From Alphaproteobacteria bacterium (GTDB lineage Bacteria > Pseudomonadota > Alphaproteobacteria > Rhodobacterales > Rhodobacteraceae), in NCBI GenBank assembly GCA_030428355.1, contig JAUIBL010000010.1, positions 1-64,000 of the forward strand: 64,000 nt of DNA, written 5' to 3'. The translations under genes and the position numbers were made by a program. The notes under the pieces were generated by a model. That model saw nothing but the letters and a program-made list of their open reading frames with translations. It searched no databases and was not told the DNA's origin. Positions 1 to 10,783 of this stretch are shown here, in pieces; positions within the stretch are counted from its first letter, which is position 1, and every line of letters begins with the position of its first letter.

Positions 1-26
1 GCCATGATGGCCTCCCTCAGGGTCAT
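1..26 (-). CDS. 5' end of a CDS running off the left edge
   Basis: Downstream of the small gene at 33-329 a new reading frame opens on the minus strand. An ATG at position 5 is preceded by a strong Shine-Dalgarno (GAGGGAGG). A second in-frame ATG lies at 26, so the window holds two to nine codons. The short gap implies an operon with the upstream gene. In many alphaproteobacteria this small protein precedes a folate/corrinoid methyl-transfer gene, but nothing here identifies the product. Confidence 0.4.
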
Positions 27-32
27 GGGGAC

Positions 33-329
33 TTACGCCCAACCTTCGTTATCAATCAGCGCCTTGAGGCGCGCCTTGTCGTATTCCGCATCAATGCGGG
101 CCGCTTCTGCGGTGCAGACCTCCTCCGGGTCGCCCTCCAGCGGGTACGGATCGGCCTTGCGCCATTCTGCAAGATAGCTGTCGGTATCCGATGCGCCAAT
201 TTTCATCGCCGCACGGTCGATTGCCTGCTCGAATCGTTCGGGCAACTGGGCTTTCGCGCCGCGACGGCCTTTGCCCACGATCACCTGTGCCGGGATATCC
301 CGCCAGTAGACAATTGTGACATCCGGCAT
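33..329 (-). CDS. 'Virulence factor' domain small protein (98 aa)
   Basis: A short protein starting MPDVTIVYWRDIPAQVIVGK. This resembles the conserved alphaproteobacterial family labelled 'virulence factor' (PF13769 type), and the family name is historical: nothing here implies pathogenicity. I chose the ATG at 329 because AAAGGAA sits about 8 nt upstream; a longer frame to 374 lacks such a site. It is Arg/Lys/Glu-rich, with no signal peptide or membrane segment, so it is probably cytoplasmic. It is followed closely by another minus-strand start at the window edge, suggesting co-transcription. The biochemical role is unknown; family neighbours often point to folate or methionine metabolism. 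Confidence 0.7.
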   Translation of the reverse strand: MPDVTIVYWRDIPAQVIVGKGRRGAKAQLPERFEQAIDRAAMKIGASDTDSYLAEWRKADPYPLEGDPEEVCTAEAARIDAEYDKARLKALIDNEGWA

Positions 330-594
330 GTCGTGATTCCTTTGCTTTGCTTGCGTCTTCGTAATTGAGGCCATTCACGACATAAGTGCAAATTTCGACT
401 TGTCCGCTTCCGTCTGCGACCCGCGGTTACAATAGGCGAAGGCGGCGGCCATGACGATGCTCTGGCAGGATCAAAATTCTCAGCCTTTGCATGAGGTGAC
501 CTCATAACTGCGTGGGGACGCATCACAAAACTTGCGATAGTTCGAAACCGCGCTTAGGGTTGAGGTAACTTACATATTCGGAAGGCGCGAAGTC

Positions 595-1707
595 ATGGCG
601 CCAAAGCGTCCCAAAGGTGCGGGCGCATTCCCGAAACCGGTAGAGAGCCCCGCGCCGTCACGGCCCGATCCATCCGAGCTTTATGCCGCGCTGGATTTGG
701 GAACAAACAGTTGTCGCATGTTGATTGCCCAACCCAAGGGCAACCAATTTCACGTGGTCGACAGCTTTTCCAAATCGGTCCAGCTTGGGGCCGGACTTGA
801 AAAGTCCGGGCGTTTGAGTCGCGCGTCGATGAACCGGACGATTTCGGCGCTGCGGGTCTGCCAGCAGAAGATCCGCCGCCACGAGGTGACGCGCATGCGT
901 CTGGTGGCGACCGAGGCCTGTCGCCGCGCGCACAACGCGCGGGATTTCATCCGGCAGGTCAAACGCGAAACCGGCTTGACGCTCGAAATCATCCAGCCCG
1001 AGGAAGAAGCGCGGCTTGCGGTCATCTCCTGTGCGCCGTTGGTCAGTACCAAGACCGAGCAATTGCTGGTGGTCGACATTGGAGGCGGCTCGACCGAGCT
1101 GGTCTGGATCGACCTGACGGCGGTGCCACCGTTCGAGCGCCCGCGCGCCATCATGCGCCTGCATGCCGGGTTCCACACCAAGGACAGCCCGTTTCCCGCG
1201 GCCCGCGTGGTGGACTGGATCAGCGTTCCCTTGGGGGTCGCGACGCTGCGCGATCAGTTCTCGGATGTGGAAAGCGACAGCGCCCGCTATGCGCTGATGA
1301 GCTGGTATTTCGAGGAGAACCTGGCCGAGTTCGCCCCCTACAAGGACGAACAGGCGCGCGAGGGATTCCAGATCGTCGGCACCAGCGGCACGGTGACGAC
1401 CGTGGCCGCGAGCCATCTGGGTCTGAAACGCTATGACCGGACTAAGGTGGACGGGCTGCGCATGACCTCGGACCAGATCGAAAAGGTGATCTCGGGCTAT
1501 CTGCAGCTTGGTCCCGAAGGCCGCCGGGCCGATCCGCGCATCGGACTTGACCGTCAGGCGCTGATCATGTCGGGGGCGGCGATCCTTCAGGCACTCTTGC
1601 GCTGCTGGCCGACCGACCGGCTGTCCGTGGCGGACCGGGGCCTGCGCGAAGGCTTGCTTTACGCGCAGATGTCGGCGGATGGCGTGTTGGAGGACGGTCC
1701 GTTTTAG
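595..1707 (+). CDS. ppx: Ppx/GppA family exopolyphosphatase / guanosine pentaphosphatase
   Basis: 370 aa of the ASKHA fold. After a Pro/Lys-rich N-terminal tail of about 30 residues come phosphate-1 motif LDLGTNSCRMLI, the ATEACRRA segment, the catalytic-region EEEARL and phosphate-2 motif VVDIGGGSTEL. It hydrolyses terminal phosphates of polyphosphate and/or pppGpp; the short single-module length fits alphaproteobacterial Ppx/GppA-like proteins, and the substrate cannot be decided from sequence. It converges with aroQ, with only 6 nt between the stop codons. The start is set by ATG at 595, with purine-rich GGAAGG upstream. Confidence 0.88.
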   Translation: MAPKRPKGAGAFPKPVESPAPSRPDPSELYAALDLGTNSCRMLIAQPKGNQFHVVDSFSKSVQLGAGLEKSGRLSRASMNRTISALRVCQQKIRRHEVTRMRLVATEACRRAHNARDFIRQVKRETGLTLEIIQPEEEARLAVISCAPLVSTKTEQLLVVDIGGGSTELVWIDLTAVPPFERPRAIMRLHAGFHTKDSPFPAARVVDWISVPLGVATLRDQFSDVESDSARYALMSWYFEENLAEFAPYKDEQAREGFQIVGTSGTVTTVAASHLGLKRYDRTKVDGLRMTSDQIEKVISGYLQLGPEGRRADPRIGLDRQALIMSGAAILQALLRCWPTDRLSVADRGLREGLLYAQMSADGVLEDGPF

Positions 1708-1713
1708 GAGGGG

Positions 1714-2151
1714 TTAGCCCAGAAGGCAGATCACCCGGCGCAGCGCCAGTTCGTAGCCTTCGACGCCGAAGCCCGCGATGACGCCTTCGGCGCGGGCGGA
1801 CACGTAGGAATGATGCCGGAACACCTCGCGTTTGTGGACGTTCGAGATGTGAACCTCGAACACCAGCCCGTCATAGGCCTGCAACGCGTCGTAGATAGCC
1901 ACGGAGGTGTGGGTGAACGCACCCGGATTGATGATGATCGCGTCGGCCTCGTCGCGGGCCTGGTGGATCCAGTCGATGATCTGGCCTTCGTGGTTCGACT
2001 GCATGGATTTCACGTCGAACTTGGCGGGCTTGGCCAACGCCTCGCAGCGCTGCGCCACATCATCAAGCGTGTCCGCGCCATAGATCGCGGGTTCCCGCTT
2101 GCCCAGAAGGTTCAGATTGGGGCCGTTGATCAGGAATACTGTCTTGGACAT
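1714..2151 (-). CDS. aroQ: Type II 3-dehydroquinate dehydratase
   Basis: 145 aa, the usual type II length. It carries the family hallmarks [15 protein letters not shown] (flexible lid with catalytic Tyr further on at IYG), [19 protein letters not shown] and [11 protein letters not shown]. It dehydrates 3-dehydroquinate to 3-dehydroshikimate in the shikimate pathway, as a soluble dodecamer in known members. The frame is open upstream to 2424, but homology begins at [11 protein letters not shown], so 2151 is the start. The gene is divergent from the DapA-like gene at 2333. Confidence 0.93.
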   Translation of the reverse strand: MSKTVFLINGPNLNLLGKREPAIYGADTLDDVAQRCEALAKPAKFDVKSMQSNHEGQIIDWIHQARDEADAIIINPGAFTHTSVAIYDALQAYDGLVFEVHISNVHKREVFRHHSYVSARAEGVIAGFGVEGYELALRRVICLLG

Positions 2152-2332
2152 GATGCGCTCCGCAGTGATTGCCCTAGCTGTGCCAGCTTGCCCGCCTGCG
2201 TGCAACCCGCAGCAGGTTTGAAGATCGGTGCCGAGGGCGCTGGCGTGTCGAAGCAGGATGGGTATTCTGCATCTATCGGATCGCCCGGCGCAACAAGGAC
2301 CGGCGCGACAGGACTTCAGGGAGTACGGGACG

Positions 2333-3268
2333 ATGGCACAGCGGATCGACAGGAATTCTGCGGGCGTCTTCATCATCGCAGCAACGCCGTTTGCGCAGGA
2401 TGGCGCACTGGATTTGGACAGCACCGACCGGATGGTGGATTTCTATCTCGAGTGCGGTGTCACCGGCATGACCATCCTCGGCATCATGGGCGAAGCGCCG
2501 AAACTCTCGGGTGAGGAATCGGCGCGATTTGCCCGGCATGTTCTTGACCGTGTTGCGGGCCGTGTCCCTGTGGTGGTGGGCGTATCCGGGGCCGGATTGG
2601 ACAACATGGCGCGCCTGTCCCACAGCGTGATGGAAGCAGGCGCCGCGGGTGTGATGGTGGCCCCCATGCCGGGGCTCGGGACCGAGGTCAAACTGCGGGG
2701 CTACTTCGCGCAGGTCTGCGACGCGCTGGGGCCGGATGTGCCGGTCTGCGTGCAGGACTATCCGCAGACCACAGGTGTGCAGTTCAGCGTCGAGACGATC
2801 CTGCAACTGACGCGCGACCATGACCAGATCGTCATGCTGAAACATGAGGATTGGCCGGGGCTGAACAAGCTGTCGCGTGTGCGGGCCGAAAGCGGCACAG
2901 CCGATACTCCGCGCTTGTCGATCCTAACGGGCAACGCGGCGTTGTTTCTGCCGCAGGAACTGGCGCGGGGCGCGGACGGGGCGATGACCGGCTTTGCCTA
3001 CCCTGAAATGCTGGTTCAGGTCGTTGAACGGCACAAGGCGGGGGATGTGGACGGGGCGGAGGATCTGTTCGACGCCTATCTGCCGATGGTCCGATACGAA
3101 CAGCAGCTTGGCATCGGCCTTGCCATCCGCAAGGAAATCCTGCACCGGCGCGGCGTGCTCGCCGCCCCCAAGGTGCGCGCGCCGGGGCCGTCCATGACCA
3201 AGGCCGACCACGCCGAACTGACACGGTTGATGGACCGGCTGGAGCGCAAGTTGGCGGAACTGGGTTAA
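2333..3268 (+). CDS. Dihydrodipicolinate synthase (DapA) family aldolase/lyase
   Basis: 311 aa, (beta/alpha)8 class I aldolase of the DapA/NAL superfamily. Visible features are the N-terminal AATPF segment, the [10 protein letters not shown] loop (replacing the usual GTTGE substrate loop), a Tyr in VCVQDYP and a Schiff-base Lys candidate in IVMLKHEDW. The loop differences argue against true lysine-pathway DapA. It is the first gene of a three-gene set with a hydantoinase and a hydantoin racemase, so it probably makes or cleaves a 2-keto acid derived from an N-carbamoyl or hydantoin-type substrate. The start at 2333 is preceded by GGGAG. Confidence 0.82.
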   Translation: MAQRIDRNSAGVFIIAATPFAQDGALDLDSTDRMVDFYLECGVTGMTILGIMGEAPKLSGEESARFARHVLDRVAGRVPVVVGVSGAGLDNMARLSHSVMEAGAAGVMVAPMPGLGTEVKLRGYFAQVCDALGPDVPVCVQDYPQTTGVQFSVETILQLTRDHDQIVMLKHEDWPGLNKLSRVRAESGTADTPRLSILTGNAALFLPQELARGADGAMTGFAYPEMLVQVVERHKAGDVDGAEDLFDAYLPMVRYEQQLGIGLAIRKEILHRRGVLAAPKVRAPGPSMTKADHAELTRLMDRLERKLAELG

Positions 3269-3282
3269 GGGGGAAAAGGACC

Positions 3283-4731
3283 ATGCAGCATGATCTGGTC
3301 ATCAAGGGCGGCACACTCGCCACCGCGTCCGAGACCTTCCGCGCGGATCTGGGTATCCGGGACGGCAAGATCGCGACACTGAGCCATGACCTGAGCGGCG
3401 ACGATGTGATCGACGCCACCGGCAAGCTGGTCCTGCCCGGCGGGATCGAGGCGCATTGCCATATCGCGCAGGAAAGCGGCATGGGTCTGATGACCTCGGA
3501 CGATTACGAATCCGGATCGATCTCGGCGGCGTTCGGCGGCAATTCCTGTTTCGTGCCCTTCGCAGCACAGAAACCGGGGCAGAGCGTGGCCGACACGCTC
3601 GCCACCTATGACGGTCGCGCGGCCCCCAAGTCGGTGATCGACTATTCCTACCACCTGATCCTAACCGATCCGAACCCCTCGGTTCTTGAGGAACTGCCGG
3701 GCGTGTTTGACCGCGGCATCACCTCGTTCAAGGTGTTCATGACCTACGCCACCCGCGTCAGCGATGCGCAGTTTCTCGACATCCTGACCGTCGCGCGGCG
3801 GCATGGCGGGCTGACGATGGTGCATGCTGAAAACCACGACATGCTGACATGGATGGCCTCCGCCTTGGCGGACAATGGCTACACGGAACCCAAGTTTCAC
3901 GCCCCCGCGCGTCCCGGTCTGGCCGAGGAAGAGGCGATCAACCGCGCGATCAGCCTGTCCAAGCTGACCAATGCGCCGCTGATGATCGTGCATGTCTCCA
4001 CACCGAAAGGTGCGGAACTGGTGGCGAATGCGCGGGCGGACGGGGCCTATGTCTTTGGCGAAACCTGCCCGCAATACCTCTTCCTGACAAAACACGATCT
4101 CGACCGTCCGGGCATGGAGGGCGCGAAATACATCTGTTCGCCGCCTCTGCGCGACACCCACACGCAAGAGGTTCTCTGGCGGCACATCGCGCGGGGGACC
4201 TTCAGCGTTGTGTCCTCGGACCATGCGCCGTTCCGGTATGACGACACGGGCAAGTTCTCGAACGGACGGGACGTGGATTTCCGCAAGATCGCCAACGGCA
4301 TGCCGGGGATCGAGATGCGTCTGCCGATGATGTTCTCGGAAGGGGTGGTCAAAGGCAGGATCAACCTCAACCAATTCGTCGCCCTGTCCTCGACCAACGC
4401 CGCACGGCTTTACGGGATGCACCCGAACAAGGGCACGCTGGCGATTGGTGCCGATGCCGACATCGCGATCTGGGACCCGACAGAGACCCGCGTCGCGGGA
4501 GAGATGCACGATGCGATGGACTACAATCCGTTCGAAGGGATGGAGGTCACTGGCTGGCCGGTGACCGTGCTTACTCGTGGGCGGCGGATTTTGGATCAGG
4601 GCGCTCTGGTCGCCAAACCGGGCGACGGCATGTTCGTCAAACGCGGGCGCAGTGACTTGTCGGGGCTGACGGGCACGCGCCTGCCGGAAACCGACCCGGC
4701 CACCAATTTCGGGGCGGAGATCCTGAAATGA
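3283..4731 (+). CDS. Dihydropyrimidinase / D-hydantoinase family cyclic amidohydrolase
   Basis: 482 aa amidohydrolase-superfamily enzyme. Metal ligands are visible in order: HxH in EAHCHI, a carboxylatable Lys in SFKVFMTY, His in MVHAEN, His in IVHVS and Asp in SSDHAPF. It opens cyclic amides (dihydropyrimidines, 5-substituted hydantoins) using a binuclear zinc centre. The C-terminal NPFEG...GRRIL segment is typical of dihydropyrimidinases. It lies 14 nt after the DapA-like gene, with GGGGGAAAAGG as ribosome site, and its last 4 nt overlap the racemase start. No dihydropyrimidine dehydrogenase or beta-ureidopropionase is nearby, so a hydantoin-like substrate is at least as likely as pyrimidine degradation. 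Confidence 0.88.
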   Translation: MQHDLVIKGGTLATASETFRADLGIRDGKIATLSHDLSGDDVIDATGKLVLPGGIEAHCHIAQESGMGLMTSDDYESGSISAAFGGNSCFVPFAAQKPGQSVADTLATYDGRAAPKSVIDYSYHLILTDPNPSVLEELPGVFDRGITSFKVFMTYATRVSDAQFLDILTVARRHGGLTMVHAENHDMLTWMASALADNGYTEPKFHAPARPGLAEEEAINRAISLSKLTNAPLMIVHVSTPKGAELVANARADGAYVFGETCPQYLFLTKHDLDRPGMEGAKYICSPPLRDTHTQEVLWRHIARGTFSVVSSDHAPFRYDDTGKFSNGRDVDFRKIANGMPGIEMRLPMMFSEGVVKGRINLNQFVALSSTNAARLYGMHPNKGTLAIGADADIAIWDPTETRVAGEMHDAMDYNPFEGMEVTGWPVTVLTRGRRILDQGALVAKPGDGMFVKRGRSDLSGLTGTRLPETDPATNFGAEILK

Positions 4732-5378
4732 CCGGACCCATCGTGGTCATCAATCCAAACTCCAATCAGGCGGTGACAGACGGTCTGCGCGATGCTTTGG
4801 CCGGTTTTGGTTTGCAAGGTGGACCAGCCATCGAATGCCTGACCTTGACGGAAGGCCCGTTTGGCATCGAAAGCCAGCGCGATTCCGACAGCGTGATCCT
4901 GCCGCTGGCCAAGCTCATGCAGTCGCGCCCCGATGCGGGGGCGTTTGTGATCGCCTGTTATTCCGACCCCGGCCTCGACACCTGCCGGTCGGTGGTGCCG
5001 CAGCCGGTGTTCGGCATTCAGGAAAGCGGCGTGCTGACGGCCATGGCGCGGGCGGATCGGTTCGGGATCATCGCGCTGGCCGATGGATCGATCCCGCGTC
5101 ACCGGCGCTACATGGCGCGGATGCAGGTTCTGGACCGCTTCGCGGCCGAGGTCGCGATCAACATGAGCGTCGATGACAGCGCACGCGGGGACGGCACGTT
5201 TGCGAAACTGGTTGAGGCAGGCGCAACGCTCAAGGCGCAGGGGGCAGGCGTTGTGATCCTGGGCTGCGCGGGCATGGCCAGGCACCGCCGCCCGTTGGAG
5301 GTGGAACTGGGCATTCCGGTGATCGACCCGGTTCAGGCGGCGGTGACCATGGCGCTGGGTGTCCTGCTGGCGGGCTGA
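4728..5378 (+). CDS. Hydantoin racemase / Asp-Glu racemase superfamily protein
   Basis: 216 aa. It begins IVVINPNSNQAVT, the phosphate/substrate loop of HyuE-type racemases. The two catalytic cysteines are recognisable in VIACYSDPG (near residue 76) and LGCAGM (near residue 181). This family epimerises 5-substituted hydantoins so that a stereoselective hydantoinase can consume both forms; some members are maleate or arylmalonate enzymes. The ATGA overlap with the hydantoinase indicates translational coupling and supports the hydantoin reading. The gene ends 13 nt before the convergent reductase gene. Confidence 0.85.
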   Translation: MTGPIVVINPNSNQAVTDGLRDALAGFGLQGGPAIECLTLTEGPFGIESQRDSDSVILPLAKLMQSRPDAGAFVIACYSDPGLDTCRSVVPQPVFGIQESGVLTAMARADRFGIIALADGSIPRHRRYMARMQVLDRFAAEVAINMSVDDSARGDGTFAKLVEAGATLKAQGAGVVILGCAGMARHRRPLEVELGIPVIDPVQAAVTMALGVLLAG

Positions 5379-5391
5379 GCCGCCGACAGTG

Positions 5392-6477
5392 TCAGACGTC
5401 CACCTCGACCGCGCCGATGGGTTTCGAACAGCAGGCAAGGATATAGCCGTTCTCGATATCCTCTTCCGAGATCCCGCCGTTGTGCACCATGTGCACCTCG
5501 CCGGACGTCTTGCGGATCTTGCACGTGCCGCAGACGCCGAACGTACAGCCCGACGGAATGACGATCCCTGCGCCACGGGCGACGGCAAGAACGGTATCGG
5601 TCTCAAGGCATTCGGCTGTAACGTCGGACCGGGCGAAGGCGACACTGGCGGTGGCGCTGTCATCGGGGATGACGTCGTCATGCTCGGGAAGCTGCTCTTC
5701 CTTCTTGACCGGGGCGACAAAGCTTTCCTGATGGTAGCGGTCCATGTCGTAGCCCAGCCCGATCAACATCTCGCGCACCGCGTCCATGAAGGGTTCGGGC
5801 CCACAGCAATAGACCTCGCGCTCCATGTAATCTCCGGCGATCAGACCGATCATCAACTGGTTGAGCCGTCCGCGCAGCCCGGTCCAGACCCGGTAGGGGT
5901 CGTCTTCCTCGACAATGAAGAACAGCTTGATCGACGGCACACGGCTGGCCATCTGTTCGAGCCGCTGGCGGCAGATGATGTCCTGCGGGCGCTGCGCGCA
6001 GTTGACGAAGACCACGTCCACATCGGTGCCCCGGTCGTAGAGATATGTGGTCATCGACAGCGATGGCGTGATACCAGACCCGGCGGAGATGAAGAGGTAT
6101 TTCTTCTTGGTCGACCGGGGCAGGGTGAAGATGCCCGCGGGTCCCGTCGCCTTGATCTGCATGCCGGGCTTGAGGTGGTCCAGCATCCAGCGCGTGCCGA
6201 TGCTTCCCGGCTGGGCCTTGACCGTAACACCCAGCGTCAGCGGGCGCGAGGGCGAGGACGAGATCGTGTAGGTCTTCCACAGCGTGCCGCCGGGCACCGG
6301 CAATTCCAGCGTCAGGAATTGCCCCGGCTCATAGCGGAACTGCTTGCCCGAGGGTGAGACAAAGCTGAACGTCGCAGTGTTCGGTGCCTCGGGCACAACG
6401 GCGCAGCAGACCAGCGGCTCGGCATCGGTCCAGATGCCCGCGTCCGGCGGTACGGTCAGATCAAGATCCAGTGCCAT
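5392..6477 (-). CDS. gbcB: Betaine/stachydrine demethylase reductase subunit (FNR-type with C-terminal 2Fe-2S)
   Basis: 361 aa. It has an FAD-binding barrel (KTYTISSSPSRP), an NAD domain (ISAGSGITPSL, YCCGPEPFM) and a C-terminal plant-type ferredoxin domain with CTFGVCGTC and a final Cys in ILACCS (C-x4-C-x2-C...C). It passes electrons from NAD(P)H to the Rieske oxygenase encoded just upstream. The oxygenase stop and this start are only 4 nt apart, with GGCGGAA inside the previous gene. The pairing and architecture match GbcB and related demethylase reductases. It is often mis-named 'hybrid-cluster oxidoreductase'. Confidence 0.85.
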   Translation of the reverse strand: MALDLDLTVPPDAGIWTDAEPLVCCAVVPEAPNTATFSFVSPSGKQFRYEPGQFLTLELPVPGGTLWKTYTISSSPSRPLTLGVTVKAQPGSIGTRWMLDHLKPGMQIKATGPAGIFTLPRSTKKKYLFISAGSGITPSLSMTTYLYDRGTDVDVVFVNCAQRPQDIICRQRLEQMASRVPSIKLFFIVEEDDPYRVWTGLRGRLNQLMIGLIAGDYMEREVYCCGPEPFMDAVREMLIGLGYDMDRYHQESFVAPVKKEEQLPEHDDVIPDDSATASVAFARSDVTAECLETDTVLAVARGAGIVIPSGCTFGVCGTCKIRKTSGEVHMVHNGGISEEDIENGYILACCSKPIGAVEVDV

Positions 6478-6481
6478 CGGA

Positions 6482-8170
<1,689 letters not shown>

Positions 8171-8245
8171 TGGCTCCGGCGGTAGGGATCGAACCTACGA
8201 CCAATTGATTAACAGTCAACTGCTCTACCGCTGAGCTACGCCGGA
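8171..8245 (-). tRNA. tRNA-Asn (anticodon GTT)
   Basis: On the minus strand the acceptor strands TCCGGCG / CGCCGGA pair perfectly, followed by discriminator G and an encoded CCA (plus-strand tgg at 8171-8173). The anticodon loop reads CTGTTAA, giving GTT. The T-arm GGTTCGATCCC and D-arm GCTCAGCGGTAGAGC are canonical. Total 75 nt with CCA. Confidence 0.97.
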
Positions 8246-8315
8246 ACACGAGGCGGGGTTTAGCAACAGTGTCGGACGGCGTCCAGAGGGTTTTGTGAAA
8301 AAAATGCAAACGTCG

Positions 8316-9230
8316 TCACGTCAGTGCAAAACGCGCCTCGGCGTGCAGGGGGCCAATCGGTGACACTTGGTTTTTTCCAGCCAGATCAATGAGATGTGCA
8401 AGCACATTGCGGGTAGCGGCGGGCAGCAGGGCGGCGGGTGTGTCGGTGTAGATCCGGGCGGCGAGGGCTGCGCTGGTCGCGGGACCCTCCTGCAGGGCCG
8501 CCAGCACCGCGGCTTCGCGCGACAGGCGGTGACGGATCAGCCAGTCGAGGCGCGCCGCGGGATCGGGGATCGGCGCGCCATGCCCGGAATGGAACACCGA
8601 CCATGTCCCGTCCTGCAACCTGCGGCAGGACGCCATGAAATCCGTCAGATCACCATCGGGCGGCGAGACCAGAGAACTGGCCCAGCCCATCACGAGGTCT
8701 CCGCAGAAGAGCATGTCGTCCCATGCAAAACAGAGGTGATTGCCGAAATGACCCGGTGTGTGAATCGCCCGCAGGGACCAGCCGTCGCCTGCCACGCTGT
8801 CGCCGTCGGCAAGGGTCACATCTGGGCTGAAGGTGGTGTCGACACCTTCGCCACCGCCGACCAGACCCGTGCGCGCCAAGTCCTGCATCACGGCGCTGCG
8901 CCCACCAAACGCATCCGAGAAGGCATGAACAGGGGCGTTGACCCGTTCCGAAAGTGCGGCGGCGAGGGGGGAGTGATCGACATGGGCATGGGTCACAAGG
9001 ATCGCCGAAACCCGTTCTTTTCCAATGGCCTGAAGAAGAGAGTTCAAGTGACTTTCGCTGTTGGGGCCGGGGTCGATGATCGCCAGATCGCCATCGCCCA
9101 TCAGATAGGTGTTGGTGCCGCGAAACGTCATGGGCGACGGGTTCGGCGCGAGCACGCGGCGCAAACCGGGTGCCAGCCATTCGGCAACGCCCGGTTCGGG
9201 CTGAAAATCGGGCTGCGGATCAGGCATCAT
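8316..9230 (-). CDS. MBL-fold metallo-hydrolase (LACTB2-like)
   Basis: 304 aa. Metallo-beta-lactamase fold with metal motif THAHVDHSPLA (HxHxDH), HTPGHFGNHLCF, CGDLVMGW and a late His in FHSGHG. A C-terminal winged-helix-like segment (residues about 225-300) matches the LACTB2/glyoxalase-II-like subgroup, whose members include RNA endonucleases and hydrolases. Two adjacent ATG codons (9230, 9227) can serve as start; neither has a strong ribosome site. Divergent from the kinase gene at 9320, sharing a 90-nt promoter gap. Substrate unknown. Confidence 0.8.
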   Translation of the reverse strand: MMPDPQPDFQPEPGVAEWLAPGLRRVLAPNPSPMTFRGTNTYLMGDGDLAIIDPGPNSESHLNSLLQAIGKERVSAILVTHAHVDHSPLAAALSERVNAPVHAFSDAFGGRSAVMQDLARTGLVGGGEGVDTTFSPDVTLADGDSVAGDGWSLRAIHTPGHFGNHLCFAWDDMLFCGDLVMGWASSLVSPPDGDLTDFMASCRRLQDGTWSVFHSGHGAPIPDPAARLDWLIRHRLSREAAVLAALQEGPATSAALAARIYTDTPAALLPAATRNVLAHLIDLAGKNQVSPIGPLHAEARFALT

Positions 9231-9319
9231 GACATCACAGCAGCAGGGCGCACCGGGAAATGCAATCCCCCGCGCGTCCGGACGTTCCGTTTTGCCCTCA
9301 ATCGGAGTAGCGTCGCGAC

Positions 9320-10618
9320 ATGACATTCGACTGGCTCAAACGCTATATGCCACGCGGCCTTTACGGGCGCGCCGCGCTGATCCTGCTGCTGCCCGTGGTG
9401 GCGCTGCAGCTCGTGGTGTCCGTGGTGTTCGTGCAACGTCATTTCGAAGGTGTCACCGAACAGATGAGCCGCGAGATCGCGCGTCAGATCAACACCTCGC
9501 TGGATCCGCAATGGGTGGATGATCCGGGAATCGCCGCGGCGCTGCGTTTGGATTTTCTGCCGACATCCGAAGACGCGATGCCCGAACAGGACCTGCGGCG
9601 GTGGTACGATTTCTCGGGGATCGTGGTGATCCGGACGCTGCGCGCGCATGTCCTCGGGTTCGAACGCGCACATCTGGTCGATGACTGGACAGTCCTCCTC
9701 TGGGTGCAGCGCGACGATGCTCCTCTGGTTCTGATCGAGTTTGACCGCGAACGTGCCTCGGCGTCGAACCCGCATCAGCTTTTGGTCAACATGGTTGTCT
9801 TCGGTGCTGTGCTGACAATCATTGCCTATATGTATCTGCGCAACCAATTGCGGCCGATCACCCGGCTCGCCGGTGCGGCCGAGGCCTTTGGACGGGGGCG
9901 GCATGTGCCGTATTCGCCATCCGGGGCCGTAGAAGTCCGGGCCGCCGGCCATGCGTTTCTCGACATGCGCGCCCGCATCGAACGCCAGATCGAACAGCGC
10001 ACGATGATGTTGTCGGGGATCAGCCATGACCTGCGCACGCCGCTGACCCGGTTGCGGCTGGCGGTGTCGATGCTCGACGACAGCGACCGCGAACCGCTGG
10101 AGCGCGACATCGATGACATGCAGCGCCTGATCGATGCCTTTCTTGATTTTGCACGGGGCAACGCAGACAGCGCCCAACCCGAGCCTACCGAGATCCCGGA
10201 GTTCATTCGCGTGATCGTCGAGGATTGCGCACGCAGCGGTGCTCCGGTGACACTGGTCGACACAACCGGGGCAGGCACCGTCCTGCTGCGCCAGATGGCG
10301 ATACGGCGCGCGGTTGAAAACCTGATCGGCAATGCCGAACGCTACGCGACCCGCTGCGAGGTGTCCGTGGCGCTGACCGACAAGTCGCTACGCATCCGGA
10401 TCGAGGATGACGGGCCCGGCATCGCCACCGATCAGCGCGATGCGGCGCTGCGCCCTTTCGTGCGGCTTGATCCCGCACGCAATCAGGACAAGGGGTCGGG
10501 TGTGGGCCTTGGACTGGCCATCGCCGCCGACATTGCACGGGCGCATGGCGGGGTGCTTCGGCTGGGCGAAAGCGAAACCCTCGGCGGTCTGCGGGCCGAC
10601 ATTGTCATTGGCCGGTGA
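9320..10618 (+). CDS. EnvZ-like transmembrane sensor histidine kinase
   Basis: 432 aa. One N-terminal membrane helix (ALILLLPVVALQLVVSVVFV), a periplasmic domain of roughly 130 residues, a second helix (VVFGAVLTIIAYMYL), HAMP (RNQLRPITRLAGAAEAFGRG), HisKA with H-box SGISHDLRTPLTRL, and HATPase with N-box NLIGNAERYA and GVGLGLAI. It resembles EnvZ, which in related genomes pairs with an OmpR-type regulator. No response regulator is adjacent, so its partner must be elsewhere. The next gene is a thioesterase on the same strand, 165 nt downstream. Confidence 0.87.
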   Translation: MTFDWLKRYMPRGLYGRAALILLLPVVALQLVVSVVFVQRHFEGVTEQMSREIARQINTSLDPQWVDDPGIAAALRLDFLPTSEDAMPEQDLRRWYDFSGIVVIRTLRAHVLGFERAHLVDDWTVLLWVQRDDAPLVLIEFDRERASASNPHQLLVNMVVFGAVLTIIAYMYLRNQLRPITRLAGAAEAFGRGRHVPYSPSGAVEVRAAGHAFLDMRARIERQIEQRTMMLSGISHDLRTPLTRLRLAVSMLDDSDREPLERDIDDMQRLIDAFLDFARGNADSAQPEPTEIPEFIRVIVEDCARSGAPVTLVDTTGAGTVLLRQMAIRRAVENLIGNAERYATRCEVSVALTDKSLRIRIEDDGPGIATDQRDAALRPFVRLDPARNQDKGSGVGLGLAIAADIARAHGGVLRLGESETLGGLRADIVIGR

Positions 10619-10783
10619 CGCCGATCGGCTGATGTTGGCATACGACTTTGGTCGCGCTGCAGGATTAATCACTCGTGACAAAAACCGTTGAAAAGTTCAT
10701 CGTTCTTCTGGAATACAATGGGATACCGTACGCGCAGCGCGCTGAATACGGGATCGACAAGACGATTACAGGACGTTTCCGGA

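Noticed and set aside
33-329. Pathogenicity role suggested by the name 'virulence factor'
   Set aside because: The domain name is historical; the protein is a small conserved cytoplasmic protein in free-living alphaproteobacteria.
8171-8245. tRNA-Asn as an integration site of a genomic island
   Set aside because: No integrase, no second copy of the tRNA 3' end, and flanking genes look native in composition.
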